A stretch of DNA of 64,000 nt, taken from Symsagittifera roscoffensis (taxonomy: Eukaryota; Xenacoelomorpha; Acoela; Convolutidae). The position numbers and the translations under genes are program-made. The notes below the pieces were generated by a model. That model worked only from the letters and a program-made list of their open reading frames with translations, had not been told where the DNA came from and did no database searches. Each line of letters begins with the position of its first letter. The stretch's first letter is position 1. This document shows positions 1 to 12,359 of the stretch, piece by piece. The stretch lies in assembly GCF_963678635.1 (NCBI RefSeq), contig NC_087067.1, positions 29,316,403 to 29,380,402 on the forward strand, read 5' to 3'.

Positions 1-2365
1 AAGCAAGACGCTGGAAAGGAGAGTCTCCACAGTCATCTTGAATGTGTACCAGAGTACTGGAGTAGAGAAGCAGGATGGTTCTAGGCAATCTCTGGAGAGC
101 CATAGGAAGTTAGACGAGATACGAAGGTTCTACAACAAGAAGTTCGAGGAGAAACACGACGTTCACCGCAACCTGGCTTCGTCAGGGGAGTACTTAAAAC
201 TCAACAAAAAGGGAGAGTACCAGTATGTTTCTGGAGTGATGGGAATGGCGTACAACCCCTTCTTGGACTTGGAAGCCGGAGGTGCCCACAGAAACTATGA
301 GGTGGCGGAGCTGCTGAAGTTCTGGACAGAGAAGATAATGGAGATAGACACTGTGGAGAGAGAGAGAGACCTAGCCTGGGTCTGATTCTCGAGAGAACGC
401 CGGAAGTGATAAGTGTGCCACGCTCAAGTAAAAGAGTGGAACTAAAAATGGGTAACGGGAATGGCGTGTTGACCACGAATCTGGGAGTGGTATGGAAATT
501 ACTCAGACCCTCCTGGTGTCCACATCCCCATGCGAGCCTGATTGAGGAGGTCACTGAGCGAGTGAGATTGGCACCGACAGAGGATGAGGACTTGGCGACC
601 TTGAGTATAGTACATAGACTGATCCTGCCTCAGATGAAAGAGTCGAGTGAGGTGACGAGTGGAACAGGGTCGGTGAAGAGGATGGAGCCGGGCAGTTGTC
701 TTGATTCGACATGTGGCAACGGCGAGCATACTTGTGATGGACGATCATGCGTCAGGATACAGTCTTTCCAGAGATAGAACCTCATCACCTGGTTTGAGGA
801 TATCACCGAAAGGGAGAAGAGCGAGATACAGATAGTGGCTGAATATTACGCGAGTACCACCGTGAACTCAAGAATGTGTAGTTTCCAGTCACTGGAGAGG
901 CTAGAGTCAGAACACCACCTGGTGACCGCGTTGAGCGTGGAATCGTGGCCCGGAATGTTACAAGTGAACCCGAAGCACATCAAGAGTTGGAAGATTGGAC
1001 TCGAGGCGGAGATGGGATTTCCCATGAGCGAAGCCTATGGATTGCCTCTAAATGCGAAATCCTTAGTGGGGTCAGTGTTGGCTAACCTACGTGGAAGCCA
1101 CTATCCACTAAACATGGCAATGGTGGAGGTGTCCAGCCAGAGGGTATTGATAGACAAAGCCTTCTCAGTGCCCAAGTGCGTGAGACTAGCTCGGATGTCG
1201 CATCATTCACACAAGCTGTTGAGGAAGATCCGAGGAGCAGTACCGAAGGAACAAAGAGACGACTTGAGTGAAATCAGGGGTGAAGAACTCCTAGGCTTGG
1301 AGAGCGAAAACACAAGTGATCACGGAAGGCAAAACGTGGTGGGGAAACCCGCAGTGGGTGCTCCAAGCTCGGAAGAAGTCGACGTGATACACGAGAAAAT
1401 GATGGAACTTGAGCCTCTCCTAGAAGCCTCGGGAGAATGCAATCTTAGAAGCATCGACCTCACGCATGGGGATTGTCCATGCCACTGTCTGGCGCAGACA
1501 GTGTGGTACCCAGACCGCGCCAATCTCTGTCTGATCTGGGAAATAGAAGAAATTAAGTCGTTGGGACTACCGGAGCATCGACAAAAGGTGACCATCTTGG
1601 TGGTGAGCACGATGCTGGCTCTACGATGGATGGAAGAAAACATAGCGAAGTATAGAGAATCGAGAACGCCAACAGCTGAGTCGATTCATGCGATAGATTA
1701 CAGCAGGAGACTTGAGTTGTTCGAGACCGCATGCAAGGTATTCGCCATACCAGTGGAGATCAGACATATATGGAGCCGCCTGAGATTCTTTCCTTGGTTT
1801 CGTGCGACGTTAACATCCTGGTTATATGTGGTGACAAAGGACCACATGAGGAAACATCAAAAGGAATATCGACAATTCCAAGCCGAGATAGGACCAGATG
1901 CCTTCAAGAGACCTCTGCTAACCCATCGAAATGCGATCACGACGGGGTGGAAAAGAGTGGGCAGAGTATCCAGAGACAATTCTAGAGCGAGGGAATCGAT
2001 ACTAGAGGAGGACCTAGCGAAGAATGTAAGCATGAGTCTTCACAATTCCTTCTGTTTGAACCGGGAGTCGAAGGTAAAGAGCTTACCAAATCAATCGAAG
2101 AGGTTGCAAGATCAGAGGGAGTGGATGCAATCCTATGAACAGCTGAAGGCCTGGGAGGAGATGGTGATCAGCTCCGATGACGAAGAGGCACTGTTGGAAC
2201 AAATTACAGTGTCAAGAACACCGGTGTCGGGTACCTCGAGGGCGAAGGACACGAGGTGAGCCGGTGGCTCGAAGGGAAAATTCTAGAGTCTTGAGTCTTG
2301 AGAGGGAGGGGGCTCGAGGGTGAGCTCGGATGAAATCCGGGTTCACGAAAAAGAAATTTTAGACG
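1..2365 (+). pseudogene. Element C ORF3 C-terminal part, first tandem copy (broken)
   Basis: This stretch duplicates 5246-7629 and matches the last ~760 codons of element A ORF3. It is not translatable as one frame. A two-base gain in a GA run near 355-370 shifts the frame, an in-frame TAG lies near 775, and 24 bases are missing near 868 where the second copy encodes part of a hydrophobic stretch. Three open blocks remain (38-385, 406-777, 835-2259). It keeps a Phe codon near 150 (KKFEEK) that element A also has and the second C copy lost, so the two copies have drifted separately. The function of this region of ORF3 is unknown. It includes the Cys-rich CGNGEHTCDGRSC motif. Confidence 0.8.
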
Positions 2366-5300
2366 TGGCGTGGATACCCTCAGGATAGACGGGTACTTGA
2401 CGTTAGTACTTCTGACCCACGGTGAACTGACCTCATTTCACCAATTGATGAGGTACGGGGAGCCCCTGTCGATGGGAAGAACACACTCGAGTATGGATAC
2501 CTACTCGTACAAGTGTGCGGCCGGGCTAAAGACGCTGCTAGTGCAGTACCTACTGATGCAACACAGGCACCTGACTGGTGAAGAAAAGAGCCCGAAGACA
2601 AGAGAGGAATGGAGAAGAGTGAATGGAGGCATGCCCCTATTGACGGACCTATGCCTGGTCATGAGATCGGACCCCATGGGGATGATCCGGGGGCTAGGGG
2701 AGGTCGTGACCTGTATCTATGGACCGGCCGTCACGTTCGCGTTTCCAGATCCTCTGGTGACAGCTTATCGATACTCCGTGACCCACATGAGCCTCATAAG
2801 CGTATTAGATGGAACGACACTTAACTGGTGTCAGCAAGAGGTGCTAAGGGCACAAATGAGCAACACGGTGCTCTTTGGAAAGGTGAAGGATCCGGAGTTG
2901 GTCGTGTACAGTTTCCGAGGACAACTGCAATGCCGGATGGGAGGCAAGCGCGAGGGCCCCATCGAAACTTACCCCAAGTTCTGGAACTTGAATCCCTTGA
3001 CAGCCAATGGGCGAGAAATCTTGAGAATTCCTGCATGGATGAAAAGCTTCGAGCTAGTGAAAAAGGAGCTAGAGGCAATATTGGAGAAAGAAGTCCTGCC
3101 AGCGAGCATTCCTGAGTTCCCCATAGTGAGGAGAATGACCCTGGGGATGAACAGTTCCCTGGTTGTCCCGTCCCCTTACGCGAGAACCACAACCAAAGAA
3201 CAGCAGAAGGAGTTCACGGACGGCTGGGATCCGCTCTTCATCGGCTACACTGCAGCGATTTATTTTCATACCAGCGATGCCAAGATAAATTCATGGACAA
3301 CTCAAGCCAAGAAAATGAGAGGGTCGATGCCCCCGAAATTCGAGGTGCGAGATGCCTTGAGAGTACTTGAGCGGGCAAGTCTAGAGAACCAGTTGCCGGC
3401 ATGGGACGACGGCAGGATGATAGTGAATGAAGGGCACATCGCACTGAAAGCAGACGATATGCTGTTTGCCACAAGGAGATACCGGGCACCTAACGGACTA
3501 GAGCAGGTGGATAGGAGTCAGGAAGGAAAAAAACTGGATGCAGCAGGTCCATTGTACGTGGCACTGACAGAGCACAAGGGGACGAATCCAACGACACCAT
3601 CACCCCTATCGGTGGACACCCCTGGGGTTAAAAGGAGTGGAACCGTGGAAGATCGATTCAGGAGGATTCTTGAGAGAAGAGAAGCAGAGTCGGGAGACGA
3701 GAGCATGGATGAAACTCTCAGTGAGGCAGGAGAGGATATGGAGGTGGGAAACACACTGGAGCAGAAGCCAGCGGAGGAGGAGTTCACTGCGCAGGAAATG
3801 TTGAAGGATCTGAGTGAAGAAAACTAGGCAGATACCCCCACGCCACCTCTGACCTCATCCCCCCGCAAGGACCCAGAGTTGTCATTGACGAGCGAGAATC
3901 CCAACATGGGAATGATCTTCTTGAGTGCGGAGAGAAGGGAGAAGAATACCTTCGAGGGAAACAGAGACGCCTTCCTGGACACTCTGGGCAAAGATGCTTG
4001 GCAAGAATTCTCTAGCGATTTCAATCGAGAAGTGGATGAAGACACCACGTTGGACAATTTTAAAGAGGAACTGTGGGACACGGTAGTGAAGTTCGGTGAA
4101 CCTGTCCTGATGGGGACGGGTTTAGAAGAGAAAGCTAGAGGAGAGCTGCTGAGCAAGATGGTCGAGTTGAGGAAAACATCAAGAAAGACCAGAGAAGACA
4201 ACTGTAAAGACAGCTCTACTCCGAAACAGAAAACTGACAATAAAATAATTAAATATACAAGGGGGGATAAGGTAGGAACTAGTAATATGATTAAAAGTAC
4301 TAATATCCTTAAGGCTCGAGCAGGGGGGAGGCAAGAGTTGGCTGGAGAGAAGGAAGTTGAATCAGTGATGATAACGACGACGCCCCCGAACAAAGAAGTG
4401 AGGTCTCGCAAGAGGAAGAGAGACGTGGAGGGATTGGGCAGTCCTTCAGCTGACGCGGTCTCGGAAAAGGACTTGAGAGAGACGGCCCCCATGGTTCTGG
4501 CACGATGGAAGACGGCAGCCTACAAAAGTAGCTATGAACCGAGGAAACTGCTCGACATAGAAAAAGAAATGGAAAACACCACTAGCTCAGTGACGGAGGA
4601 AGATTTCAAACCTCAGAGAATAAAAATGAAGCGAGGTTCGACGAGCGGGCAGACCTGGGAGGTAGACGTCGGCAAAGAATGGGTCTCAAGTGAACATCAG
4701 GCTATTGGGAAACAAGTGACCAGCGATCCTCTTGAGAAGAATAAAACCAGAAATACCTCCCGACCGTGGTGGATAGCCCTTGAGACATTGAAGGAAATGG
4801 AAGACTGCTTGAAGAAATTGGACAGTGGAGTAGCCCGCAAACGACACAGTTGGGCCACCCAGCAGAAGGCTGAGGTTAACAAGATAGAATTGGCGAACCA
4901 GCTGAAGAGATCCTGGCAAAACTTATTGAAGGATCATTTTGAAGAGGCTATGAGGACACCCTCATCGGCACCGCCGCTGATGGCGAATCCCTTTATCAGG
5001 ACTGCAGGACAAATGATGTTCGCGTGGAGCCTGTTGTGGATAGAGCTGGAGACACTGACTTCGTACAATAAGTTGAAGCTGGGAGGCAAAAATCTAGAGA
5101 TGTATCGAATGCTGATGCAGCACGTCGCCAAGGACAACTCAGGCCTGAGTCTGGCAAGAAGGAAAGATGCAACCTGTTTCTTGAGATGGACGATGTCGAT
5201 GATGACTGACAGTACCATCCTAGCATGTCATCAGAGAGCAGTTGGAAGCAAAACGCTGGAAAGGAGAGTCTCCACAGTCATCTTGAATGTGTACCAGAGT

Positions 5301-7523
5301 ACTGGAGTAGAGAAGGAGGATGGTTCTAGGCAATCTCTGGAGAACCATAGGAAGTTAGACGAGATACGAAGGTTCTACAACAAGAAGGAGGAGAAACACG
5401 ACGTTCACCGCAACCTGGCTTCGTCAGGGGAGTACTTAAAACTCAACAAAAAGGGAGAGTACCAGTATGTTTCTGGAGTGATGGGAATGGCGTACAACCC
5501 CTTCTTGGACTTGGAAGCCGGAGGTGCCCACAGAAACTATGAGGTGGCGGAGCTGCTGAAGTTCTGGACAGAGAAGATAATGGAGATAGACACTGTGGAG
5601 AGAGAGAGACCTAGCCTGGGTCTGATTCTCGAGAGAACGCCGGAAGTGATAAGTGTGCCACGCTCAAGTAAAAGAGTGGAACTAAAAATGAGTAACGGGA
5701 ATGGCGTGTTGACCACGAATCTGGGAGTGGTATGGAAATTACTCAGACACTCCTGGTGTCCACATCCCCATGCGAGCCTGATTGAGGAGGTCACTGAGCG
5801 AGTGAGATTGGCACCGACAGAGGATGAGGACTTGGCGACCTTGAGTATAGTACATAGACTGATCCTGCCTCAGATGAAAGAGTCGAGTGAGGTGACGAGT
5901 GGAACAGGGTCGGTGAAGAGTATGGAGCCGGGCAGTTGTCTTGATTCGACATGTGGCAACGGCGAGCATACTTGTGATGGACGATCATGCGTCAGGATAC
6001 AGTATTTCCAGAGAGAGGACCTCATCACCTGGTTTGAGGATATCACCGAAAGGGAGAAGAGCGAGATACAGATAGTGGCTGAATGTTACGCGAGTACCAC
6101 CGTGAACCTAGCGACAGCCTTGGGATTTTTCTCAAGAATGTGTAGTCTCCAGTCACTGGAGAGGCTAGAGTCAGAACACCACCTGGTGACCGCGTTGAGC
6201 GTGGAATCGTGGCCCGGAGTGTTACAAGTGAACCAGAAGCACATCAAGAGTTGGAAGATTGGACTCGAGGCGGAGATGGGATTTCCCATGAGCGAAGCCT
6301 ATGGATTGCCTCTAAATGCGAAATCCTTAGTGGGGTCAGTGTTGGCTAACCTATGTGGAAGCCACTATCCACTACACATGGCAATGGTGGAGGTGTCCAG
6401 CCAGAGGGTATTGATAGACAAAGCCTTCTCAGTGCCCAAGTGCGTGAGACTAGCTCGGATGTCGCATCATTCACACAAGCTGTTGAGGAAGATCCGAGGA
6501 GCAGTACCGAAGGAACAAAGAGACGACTTGAGTGAAATCAGGGGTGAAGAACTCCTAGGCTTGGAGAGCGAAAACACAATTGATCACGGAAGGCAAAACG
6601 TGGTGGGGAAACCCGCAGTGGGTGCTCCAAGCTCGGAAGAAGTCGACGTGATACACGAGAAAATGATGGAACTTGAGCCTCTCCTAGAAGCCTCGGGAGA
6701 ACGCAATCTTAGAAGCATCGACCTCACGCATGGGGATTGTCCATGCCACTGTCTGGCGCAGACAGTGTGGTACCCAGACCGCGCCAATCTCTGTCTGATC
6801 TGGGAAATAGAAGAAATTAAGTCGTTGGGACTACCGGAGCATCGACAAAAGGTGACCATCTTGGTGGTGAGCACGATGCTGGCTCTACGATGGATGGAAG
6901 AAAACATAGCGAAGTATAGAGAATCGAGAACGCCAACAGCTGAGTCGATTCATGCGATAGATTACAGCAGGAGACTTGAGTTGTTCGAGACCGCATGCAA
7001 GGTATTCGCCATACCAGTGGAGATCAAACATATATGGAGCCGCCTGAGATTCTTTCCTTGGTTTCGTGCGACGTTAACATCCTGGTTATATGTGGTGACA
7101 AAGGACCACATGAGGAAACATCAAAAGGAATATCGACAATTCCAAGCCGAGATAGGACCAGATGCCTTCAAGAGACCTCTGCTAACCCATCGAAATGCGA
7201 TCACGACGGGGTGGAAAAGAGTGGGCAGAGTATCCAGAGACAATTCTAGAGCGAGGAAATCGATACTAGAGGAGGACCTAGCGAAGAATGTAAGCATGAG
7301 TCTTCACAATTCCTTCTGTTTGAACCGGGAGCCGAAGGTAAAGAGCTTACCAAATCAATCGAAGAGGTTGCAAGATCAGAGGGAGTGGATGCGATCCTAT
7401 GAACAGCTGAAGGCCTGGGAGGAGATTGTGATCAGCTCCGATGACGAAGAGGCACTGTTGGAACAAATTACAGTGTCAAGAACACCGGTGTCGGGTACCT
7501 CGAGGGCGAAGGACACGAGGTGA
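2366..7523 (+). pseudogene. Element C ORF3 C-terminal half, second copy (one nonsense codon)
   Basis: The segment is open from the duplication junction to a TGA at 7521-7523, except for a TAG at 3825-3827 where element A has a Trp codon (TGG). It therefore appears as two blocks, 2370-3827 and 3879-7523, in one frame. The first block starts mid-protein without an ATG, at the homologue of the segment just after the hydrophobic region of ORF3. Visible features are a basic NLS-like KRKR run near 4411, an acidic Ser-rich linker before the TAG, the Cys-rich CGNGEHTCDGRSC motif near 5955 and a second CPCHC cluster near 6740. No known catalytic domain is recognised. Confidence 0.85.
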
Positions 7524-7962
7524 GCCGGTGGCTCGAAGGGAAAATTCTAGAGTCTTGAGTCTTGAGAGGGAGGGGGCTCGAGGGTGAGCTCGGATGAAAT
7601 CCGGGTTCACGAAAAAGAAATTTTAGACGAATAAAATATTGTTATGAATATGATAGATCTATTATATAAATCAAAATGATGCATGATAATTTCCTGACTG
7701 AATAGGACAAAAGAAATTTTAAAATTACCAGCTTAAAAAGCGGGGATTCATGGGTGCAGGTGTGTGCAGATTTTGATTGCTGTTTAGCGATAGTGTGAAA
7801 ATTTTATATGGTTGTGAATTTTGGAAGGTAGATAAACTTAAGTCCGATGCAAACTTCTGTAAATGACCACTGGCACTGTATCTTGAGCAACACTCGCTTC
7901 TCTGGGACTCACTGGCAGATGACAACACAAGATGAGGACATCGATCTCGAGTCCGGGGAGTA
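7524..7962 (+). other. Element C 3' untranslated region with polypurine tract
   Basis: Non-coding sequence between the ORF3 stop and the 3' LTR. It is closely similar to 61818-62247 of element A. It opens with CTTGAG repeats and a purine run and ends in GTCCGGGGAGTA directly before the LTR TG. That terminal tract is shared by all three elements and is the likely plus-strand primer. Confidence 0.75.
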
Positions 7963-8851
7963 TGTGCCAGTCGGTCATGTCTGGAGGTTTGACCTTGAGA
8001 AACACGTAATTTTGGAGTGAAGTTTTAATTTTAAAAATTTCGAATGGAGCCTGTCATGCTCAGTTTTCTCGAACCAACTGAAAACAAAAAGTGAAAAATC
8101 AGAACGACCGAATTAACAATTGCGGGAAACTACTCAAAAAAAAGGCAGGAAATTGCTATTCGCAATTTCTCGACACAAAATAATAAGAGAGTAGAGCTGT
8201 CTTATCCCGAAAACAGGAGAATAGAACACAGACTTGAGAAAGGACGATTATTCGAACGGAACAGAGTGAACATTCAATGGAAGAGAGGACAACTCAAGTG
8301 TCCCGATGGTTCATGCAGAAACTTTGATTCTTGAGACAGAACTTACTTCTGTTGTTAAAACTAATTAGCATCAAACTTATTTAGTTATATTATTTAATCT
8401 TCGAGCTACTTATCTTTTAATTACTCCTCATACTCAAGCGCATCGACATGTGAGTTCTCAATTTAAATTTCTCGAGTGCATTTTATGATAGTTATGTTGA
8501 GATAAGGCGAGTTTTAGGTTGATCCATCTGAAATGGATCAAAGTTCCACTGTCCAATAAAAAGTAACTAAGCGGATTGTTCCGACCCGGTTTTTAACGGC
8601 GTTCATGTATTTTGGGTATTTCTAGACCTAAGTATGGGGACGTTTTTACTTCTAGAGTGGGGGGGGGGTATTTTGGTAGTGGCCTTTAAGCTGTAACGGG
8701 TTCTAGTCTCATGTCGCAAGCGAACCGAATTGGCTCCGACCGTTCTTGAGGTAGAAAAACACAAGAGATAGTGTCCCTGACTCTTGAGCCGATGGTTATA
8801 GGGCCTATTTTTCTTAAGCCTCATGTGTGACTGCAGTAGACGAAAGTTACA
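7963..8851 (+). repeat. Element C 3' LTR
   Basis: About 889 bp starting TGTGCCAGTCGG and ending GTTACA. It aligns over its full length with the element A LTRs, with scattered substitutions. It carries the same perfect hairpin (TTGATCCAT, loop CTGAA, ATGGATCAA near 8518-8542) and an AATAAA at 8555-8560. Confidence 0.85.
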
Positions 8852-10011
8852 TAGCTTTGAATTAAAAATCAAAAGACAGTAAATTCAACAAACAAGTGGA
8901 TACAATTTTGATTAAATTATCATTACGAGGCCTAACTGAGCACCGGATAAGCGCACACTTGGTTGTCTTTAAGTTACTGGAAACCAGAGACAATTTTTTA
9001 AACTTGTCCCAAAATGTATACGGATTCCGTGAACTAAAAACTTTTGTGGATTTCGCGCTGAAATATGTAAATTTTGTCGGCACACTAATTTTGCCGTGGA
9101 ATGCGCAACCAGCGATTGAGGTTTTTCGCGTAAATGTTAGCGGATTCTGCAAACTGTTAGTGGACTCCGCAAACATAATGCAGTTACATTTTGCGGATTC
9201 ACTTTCCATTTTGCCTTTTCCTCCTACATTTTGAGATTTCAGTTTACTTTTTTGGCTGAATCCGCCTCTATTTGTTGATTTTACAACAATGTAATTCTAT
9301 TATACCCATAAATTACTATTTAAATGTGAATTTCGGAAACTCTTCCGGATTCACAAAAAATTTGTTACGGTTTCCTGAAAATCAAGTTTTTGGAGCAAAG
9401 AAGATCAAAGAAAACTAGCAAAGTTGCTGATTCTTTTTGCAGAATCCTCTTACAATTCTAAGATACAAAGTTTGGCCTCCAAATGATGAAATACCTCGTC
9501 GGTACAAAGTTTTTCAATTTAGTTATTAAAAATTAAAAAAACCCAACTTTCCCTAGTCCAAACCAAAAAAAACTAGGAAGAGGAGATCCCGGCAAAGACA
9601 AGGTTGAAAGTTTTCAAATCCCATAAATTGATTGAAAGTTTCTAAAATATACTGGAGAAAAAAAAGTAACGCAACTGGAGTATTTAAAAACAAAAGTTGA
9701 GAGATTGTTTTTGAAAAGACAAAACAAATTGCTTAATGCTATATTAGTTTTTACTCCTAAATAGTGATATACCTCGTTTTCATCAAATCAAGTCACAAAA
9801 AATTTGAGAAATCTAAAAAACAACAAAAAATAAGCTCACTTTTCACAGCCCTTTTTGAAACTTTTTCTGCAGTTTTGCACAATTTTCTGCAATTTTGCAC
9901 AAGCCGAGCAAAAAGACGTGATGTGAAGTTGTATCTCTCAAAGAATGAAAGAAAATTTTCAATACCGACTGTTTTTTTTCGGATCAAAAAATACGAAGTT
10001 TTTTTTGGTAC
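8852..10011. other. AT-rich flank, no gene recognised
   Basis: Host-like AT-rich DNA after the element C LTR. Short open frames on either strand (for example 8896-9234 plus, 8862-9209 minus) overlap each other antisense, resemble nothing I know and lack clear splice structure. Loose repeats of CGGATTC-type words occur between about 9015 and 9350. I see no gene. Confidence 0.5.
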
Positions 10012-10215
10012 ACTGAATGACAAAATGAAATGCAAATTCAGATTTCTACTCTTCAAATGGCCTGTTTTCAATAATCTTTTTTCGACAACATATACTTCGA
10101 TTTTCAGGAAAAAATTAACATAGGCCGAGAAAAAATCATCAACGCTACCATCTGCGAATCTATCAATATCTGGTTTCAAAGACTTACCTATGTAATCCGA
10201 ATCTGAAAACGCCAT
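9793..10215 (-). CDS. Hypothetical 140-aa ORF or first exon at an inverted repeat
   Basis: A minus-strand ORF starting ATGGCG at 10215. Only the first ~65 codons (MAFSDSDYIGK...) lie in a duplicated sequence; the rest is low-complexity Phe/Lys-rich text that looks non-coding. A strong donor-like GGTAAGT occurs 28 bases after the ATG, so it may be a short first exon rather than a full ORF. A degenerate inverted copy lies at 10372-10612 on the other strand, without the ATG and with stops. No family is recognised and I doubt the ORF as drawn. Confidence 0.2.
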   Translation of the reverse strand: MAFSDSDYIGKSLKPDIDRFADGSVDDFFSAYVNFFLKIEVYVVEKRLLKTGHLKSRNLNLHFILSFSVPKKTSYFLIRKKTVGIENFLSFFERYNFTSRLFARLVQNCRKLCKTAEKVSKRAVKSELIFCCFLDFSNFL

Positions 10216-10612
10216 TTTTCCTCATCAGCACTAGGTTTATCAATCCGCGTTAAAAATAAGTAACAGCCAATTTAGGTAAATTTTCTTACTAATTATTTCA
10301 ACTGTAACGCTGACAATCTTTCACGTCGCATGAAAATTTTTTTTACATCGCTTATTCGAGAAAGAGCTCACTACGATGATAAACTTAGTGCAGATGAAGA
10401 AAATTAGCATTTTCAGATCCGGATTACATTGGTAGTCCTTGAAACCAAATATTGATAGAATCATACTTGGTAGCTCTGATGGCTTTCTCTTGGCCTACGT
10501 AAAAATTTTCCTGGAAATCGAAGTAAATGTTGTCAAAAATCGACATTGAAAACAGGCAATTGAGAGAGTAAAAACCCGAATTTGCGCTTAATTTTGTCCA
10601 CTAGTGTCAGAT
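10012..10612. repeat. Imperfect inverted repeat, ~235-bp arms
   Basis: The minus-strand reading of 10246-10012 and the plus-strand reading of 10372-10612 align over about 235 bases at roughly 75-80% identity by eye. The aligned part includes a TTTTCAGAT(T/C)CGGATTACAT core. The arms are separated by ~125 bp. It could be a duplicated exon region in inverted orientation or a foldback element. Confidence 0.65.
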
Positions 10613-11031
10613 TTCATTTTTTTTCTGTTTCAGTTCATAAGTCAGTCAAAACTATGTTTCAATCGTTTTGTTTTCACACAAGGATTGAAACAATTTTATG
10701 ATCACAAGGTTTCAAGGAATTGCTTTTAGTTTTGAAAATTGATTGTTTGTTTAACTTTTTTTCTCTTAGTATAAATTGGTCTTACCAATTAATCTAACCA
10801 AACAAAGAAATGGACCTACAAAGAAATAGAAATTAAAGAGGCGTTTATAAAATTAGGATATTCTTATAACTTTGATTGTTCAAAATTTTCGAACTGGCAG
10901 AGAATACTAATTATGCACACTTTTAGCAATTTTTATACTGTGCTTCTTTTGAGAAATGCGACAACAATTTTTTGAGGAATGTGGTTACATTTTTTATTGA
11001 TCATAGCCGTTGCAGATGCAGATTAAATTAC

Positions 11032-11170
11032 CTGGCAGCCTCGTCTTCTTTGGTCCATTTTTTCACTTCAGCTATTTTCGTGACTTCATTGTTCTCAGGA
11101 GCAGCTTTACTCTGCTGTTTGTTGTTGACCTGTGCTGGTTTAGACTGTTGGCTTTTGGGTCCAGTCTGAT
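11032..11170 (-). CDS. Putative host gene, internal exon (Lys/Gln/Pro-rich protein)
   Basis: On the minus strand a pyrimidine tract ending TTTTTTAG precedes 11170, and the segment ends at 11032 before a GTAATT donor. With the upstream exon (12269-12359) the reading phase is preserved: one base from that exon plus AT makes an Asn codon. The joined reading is open and low in complexity, rich in Lys, Gln, Pro and Ala, ending in EVKKWTKEDEAA. The partial codon at its end would suit a following Arg or Ser. I could not find the next exon. An IQ-motif protein is one thought (EAAR is often followed by KIQ), but this is a guess. Confidence 0.45.
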
Positions 11171-12268
11171 CTAAAAAAGGAAGAAGATTATTACATGAAA
11201 TGAAACTTTTACGGAAGTTGCACAAGGTTCTATCTACATGCAGTTTATCATTAACATCACGATCAAGATAACATCGTACCACTTAATAGACCAGAACTAT
11301 AAGAGCCTCGATTAATCTTTTAATTTGGATTAAAATGGCTTAATTCTGTGTTTATAACTCTTTGAATCTGGTTGGTTGACAATTCCAACTTAGAACCAAG
11401 TTGACATCCCCAAAACGTTTTAGGTGGAGGCATGTTAACAAGGTCTTACTTCCGTTTAGAAAACCTAAATGCACCATTTTAATTTCAGCGACAAAACCAA
11501 CTAGAAACAGAACGTTTAATTTATCACCAACCCTTGTGAAATCTTGTTCGATCAAGTTTGGATGCAACTTATTAAATGTGATAATAATAACAAGACTGCT
11601 CGTATCAGGGCGAAGCCCTGAATGTTCCGACTGCCTTTTAAGGTTTATGGAGCTGTGATAACATTAAAAAATTAAATGTAAGAAAAAATAAAATGAAAAA
11701 AAAAATTTTTCTAAAATTTGAAATTTTTTATGAAAACCATCCCCCCACACGCCATACAAAGTACAAAAGGATAGACTTTGCTCCTTGTAACAAACCAATT
11801 TTGGCGAATAAGCTTCTTTTAACCAATTTGGAACGATTTCTAAGACGGATTAACTCTCCGCTTACGCGTTAATAACGCGAAATATATCGCGCGTTAATTG
11901 TCTCAAATTGGCCAAAATGGTAATCTTTAAACCCCCGTAACTTTACGAAAAACGCTCACAGGTGAAATATCTTTTCAAATTTGAGCTCAGGACAACAATA
12001 CCTTTCGAATGATATAAAAAAATTCCGTCAAAAATGGCTAGTTGAAAAGTCGAATTTTGTCTGAAGAAAAAAAAACCCACCCCGAGCACAAATATTCCGT
12101 TACTTTCGGATCGAAAGTCGGAACAATAAATTGTGAGCAAATTAGATTCCATTCATTGTAAAAGTTACTACATTTACAACCAAACGAAATCTCAAATGTC
12201 AGTTAAAGCATTCGCAATTTTATTTCATTTTTGTCTGGAAAAAAATAAGCAAAAAAATTGTTGCTCAC
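11171..12268 (-). other. Intron of the putative Lys/Pro-rich gene
   Basis: AT-rich, no coding signal. It contains a compact palindromic cluster near 11860-11900 (ACGCGTTAATAACGCG, then CGCGCGTTAA) that may be a small foldback element. Confidence 0.35.
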
Positions 12269-12359
12269 TTTTAGTTGTCGATTTTGCTGCTGGTTTCTGG
12301 GTAGGCGTGACTTTGGGTTTGGCTGGCACCGGTTTAACTGGCGGCTTTTTTGGAGGCAT
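12269..12359 (-). CDS. Putative host gene, first coding exon
   Basis: The minus-strand ATG at 12359-12357 begins 30 codons of Pro/Lys-rich sequence (MPPKKPPVKPV...) ending at a GTGAGC donor (12268). The intron to the next exon (11171-12268) is ~1.1 kb. Splice sites, matching phase and shared low-complexity composition support a real gene. The antisense plus-strand frame at 12133-12426 is its shadow. The function is unknown. Confidence 0.45.

Larger units (their letters stand above)
1..7629 (+). repeat. Partial tandem duplication inside element C
   Basis: Sequence 1-2365 repeats 5246-7629 at about 99% identity by eye, with small indels. At 2365/2366 the 3' UTR text, ending in TTTTAGACG, jumps straight into the middle of ORF3. 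The second copy continues from the same TTTTAGACG at 7621-7629 into the normal 3' UTR. The unit is therefore about 5.26 kb (2366-7629) and covers the ORF3 end plus the start of the 3' UTR. The left end of the first copy is outside the window. Confidence 0.85.
1..8851 (+). mobile_element. Element C: 3' part of giant Gypsy-type LTR retrotransposon
   Basis: This is the right end of a third copy of the family. It holds ORF3 remains (1-7523), a 3' untranslated stretch and one LTR (7963-8851). The left part lies outside the window. Its ORF3 aligns end to end with the last ~1,700 codons of element A ORF3 at high identity by eye. Gag and Pol are not visible here. The copy is dead: it contains a partial tandem duplication, stop codons and frameshifts. 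Confidence 0.85.

Noticed and set aside
11860-11900. MITE based on the CGCG-rich palindromes
   Set aside because: Too short, and no convincing terminal repeats or target duplication were found.
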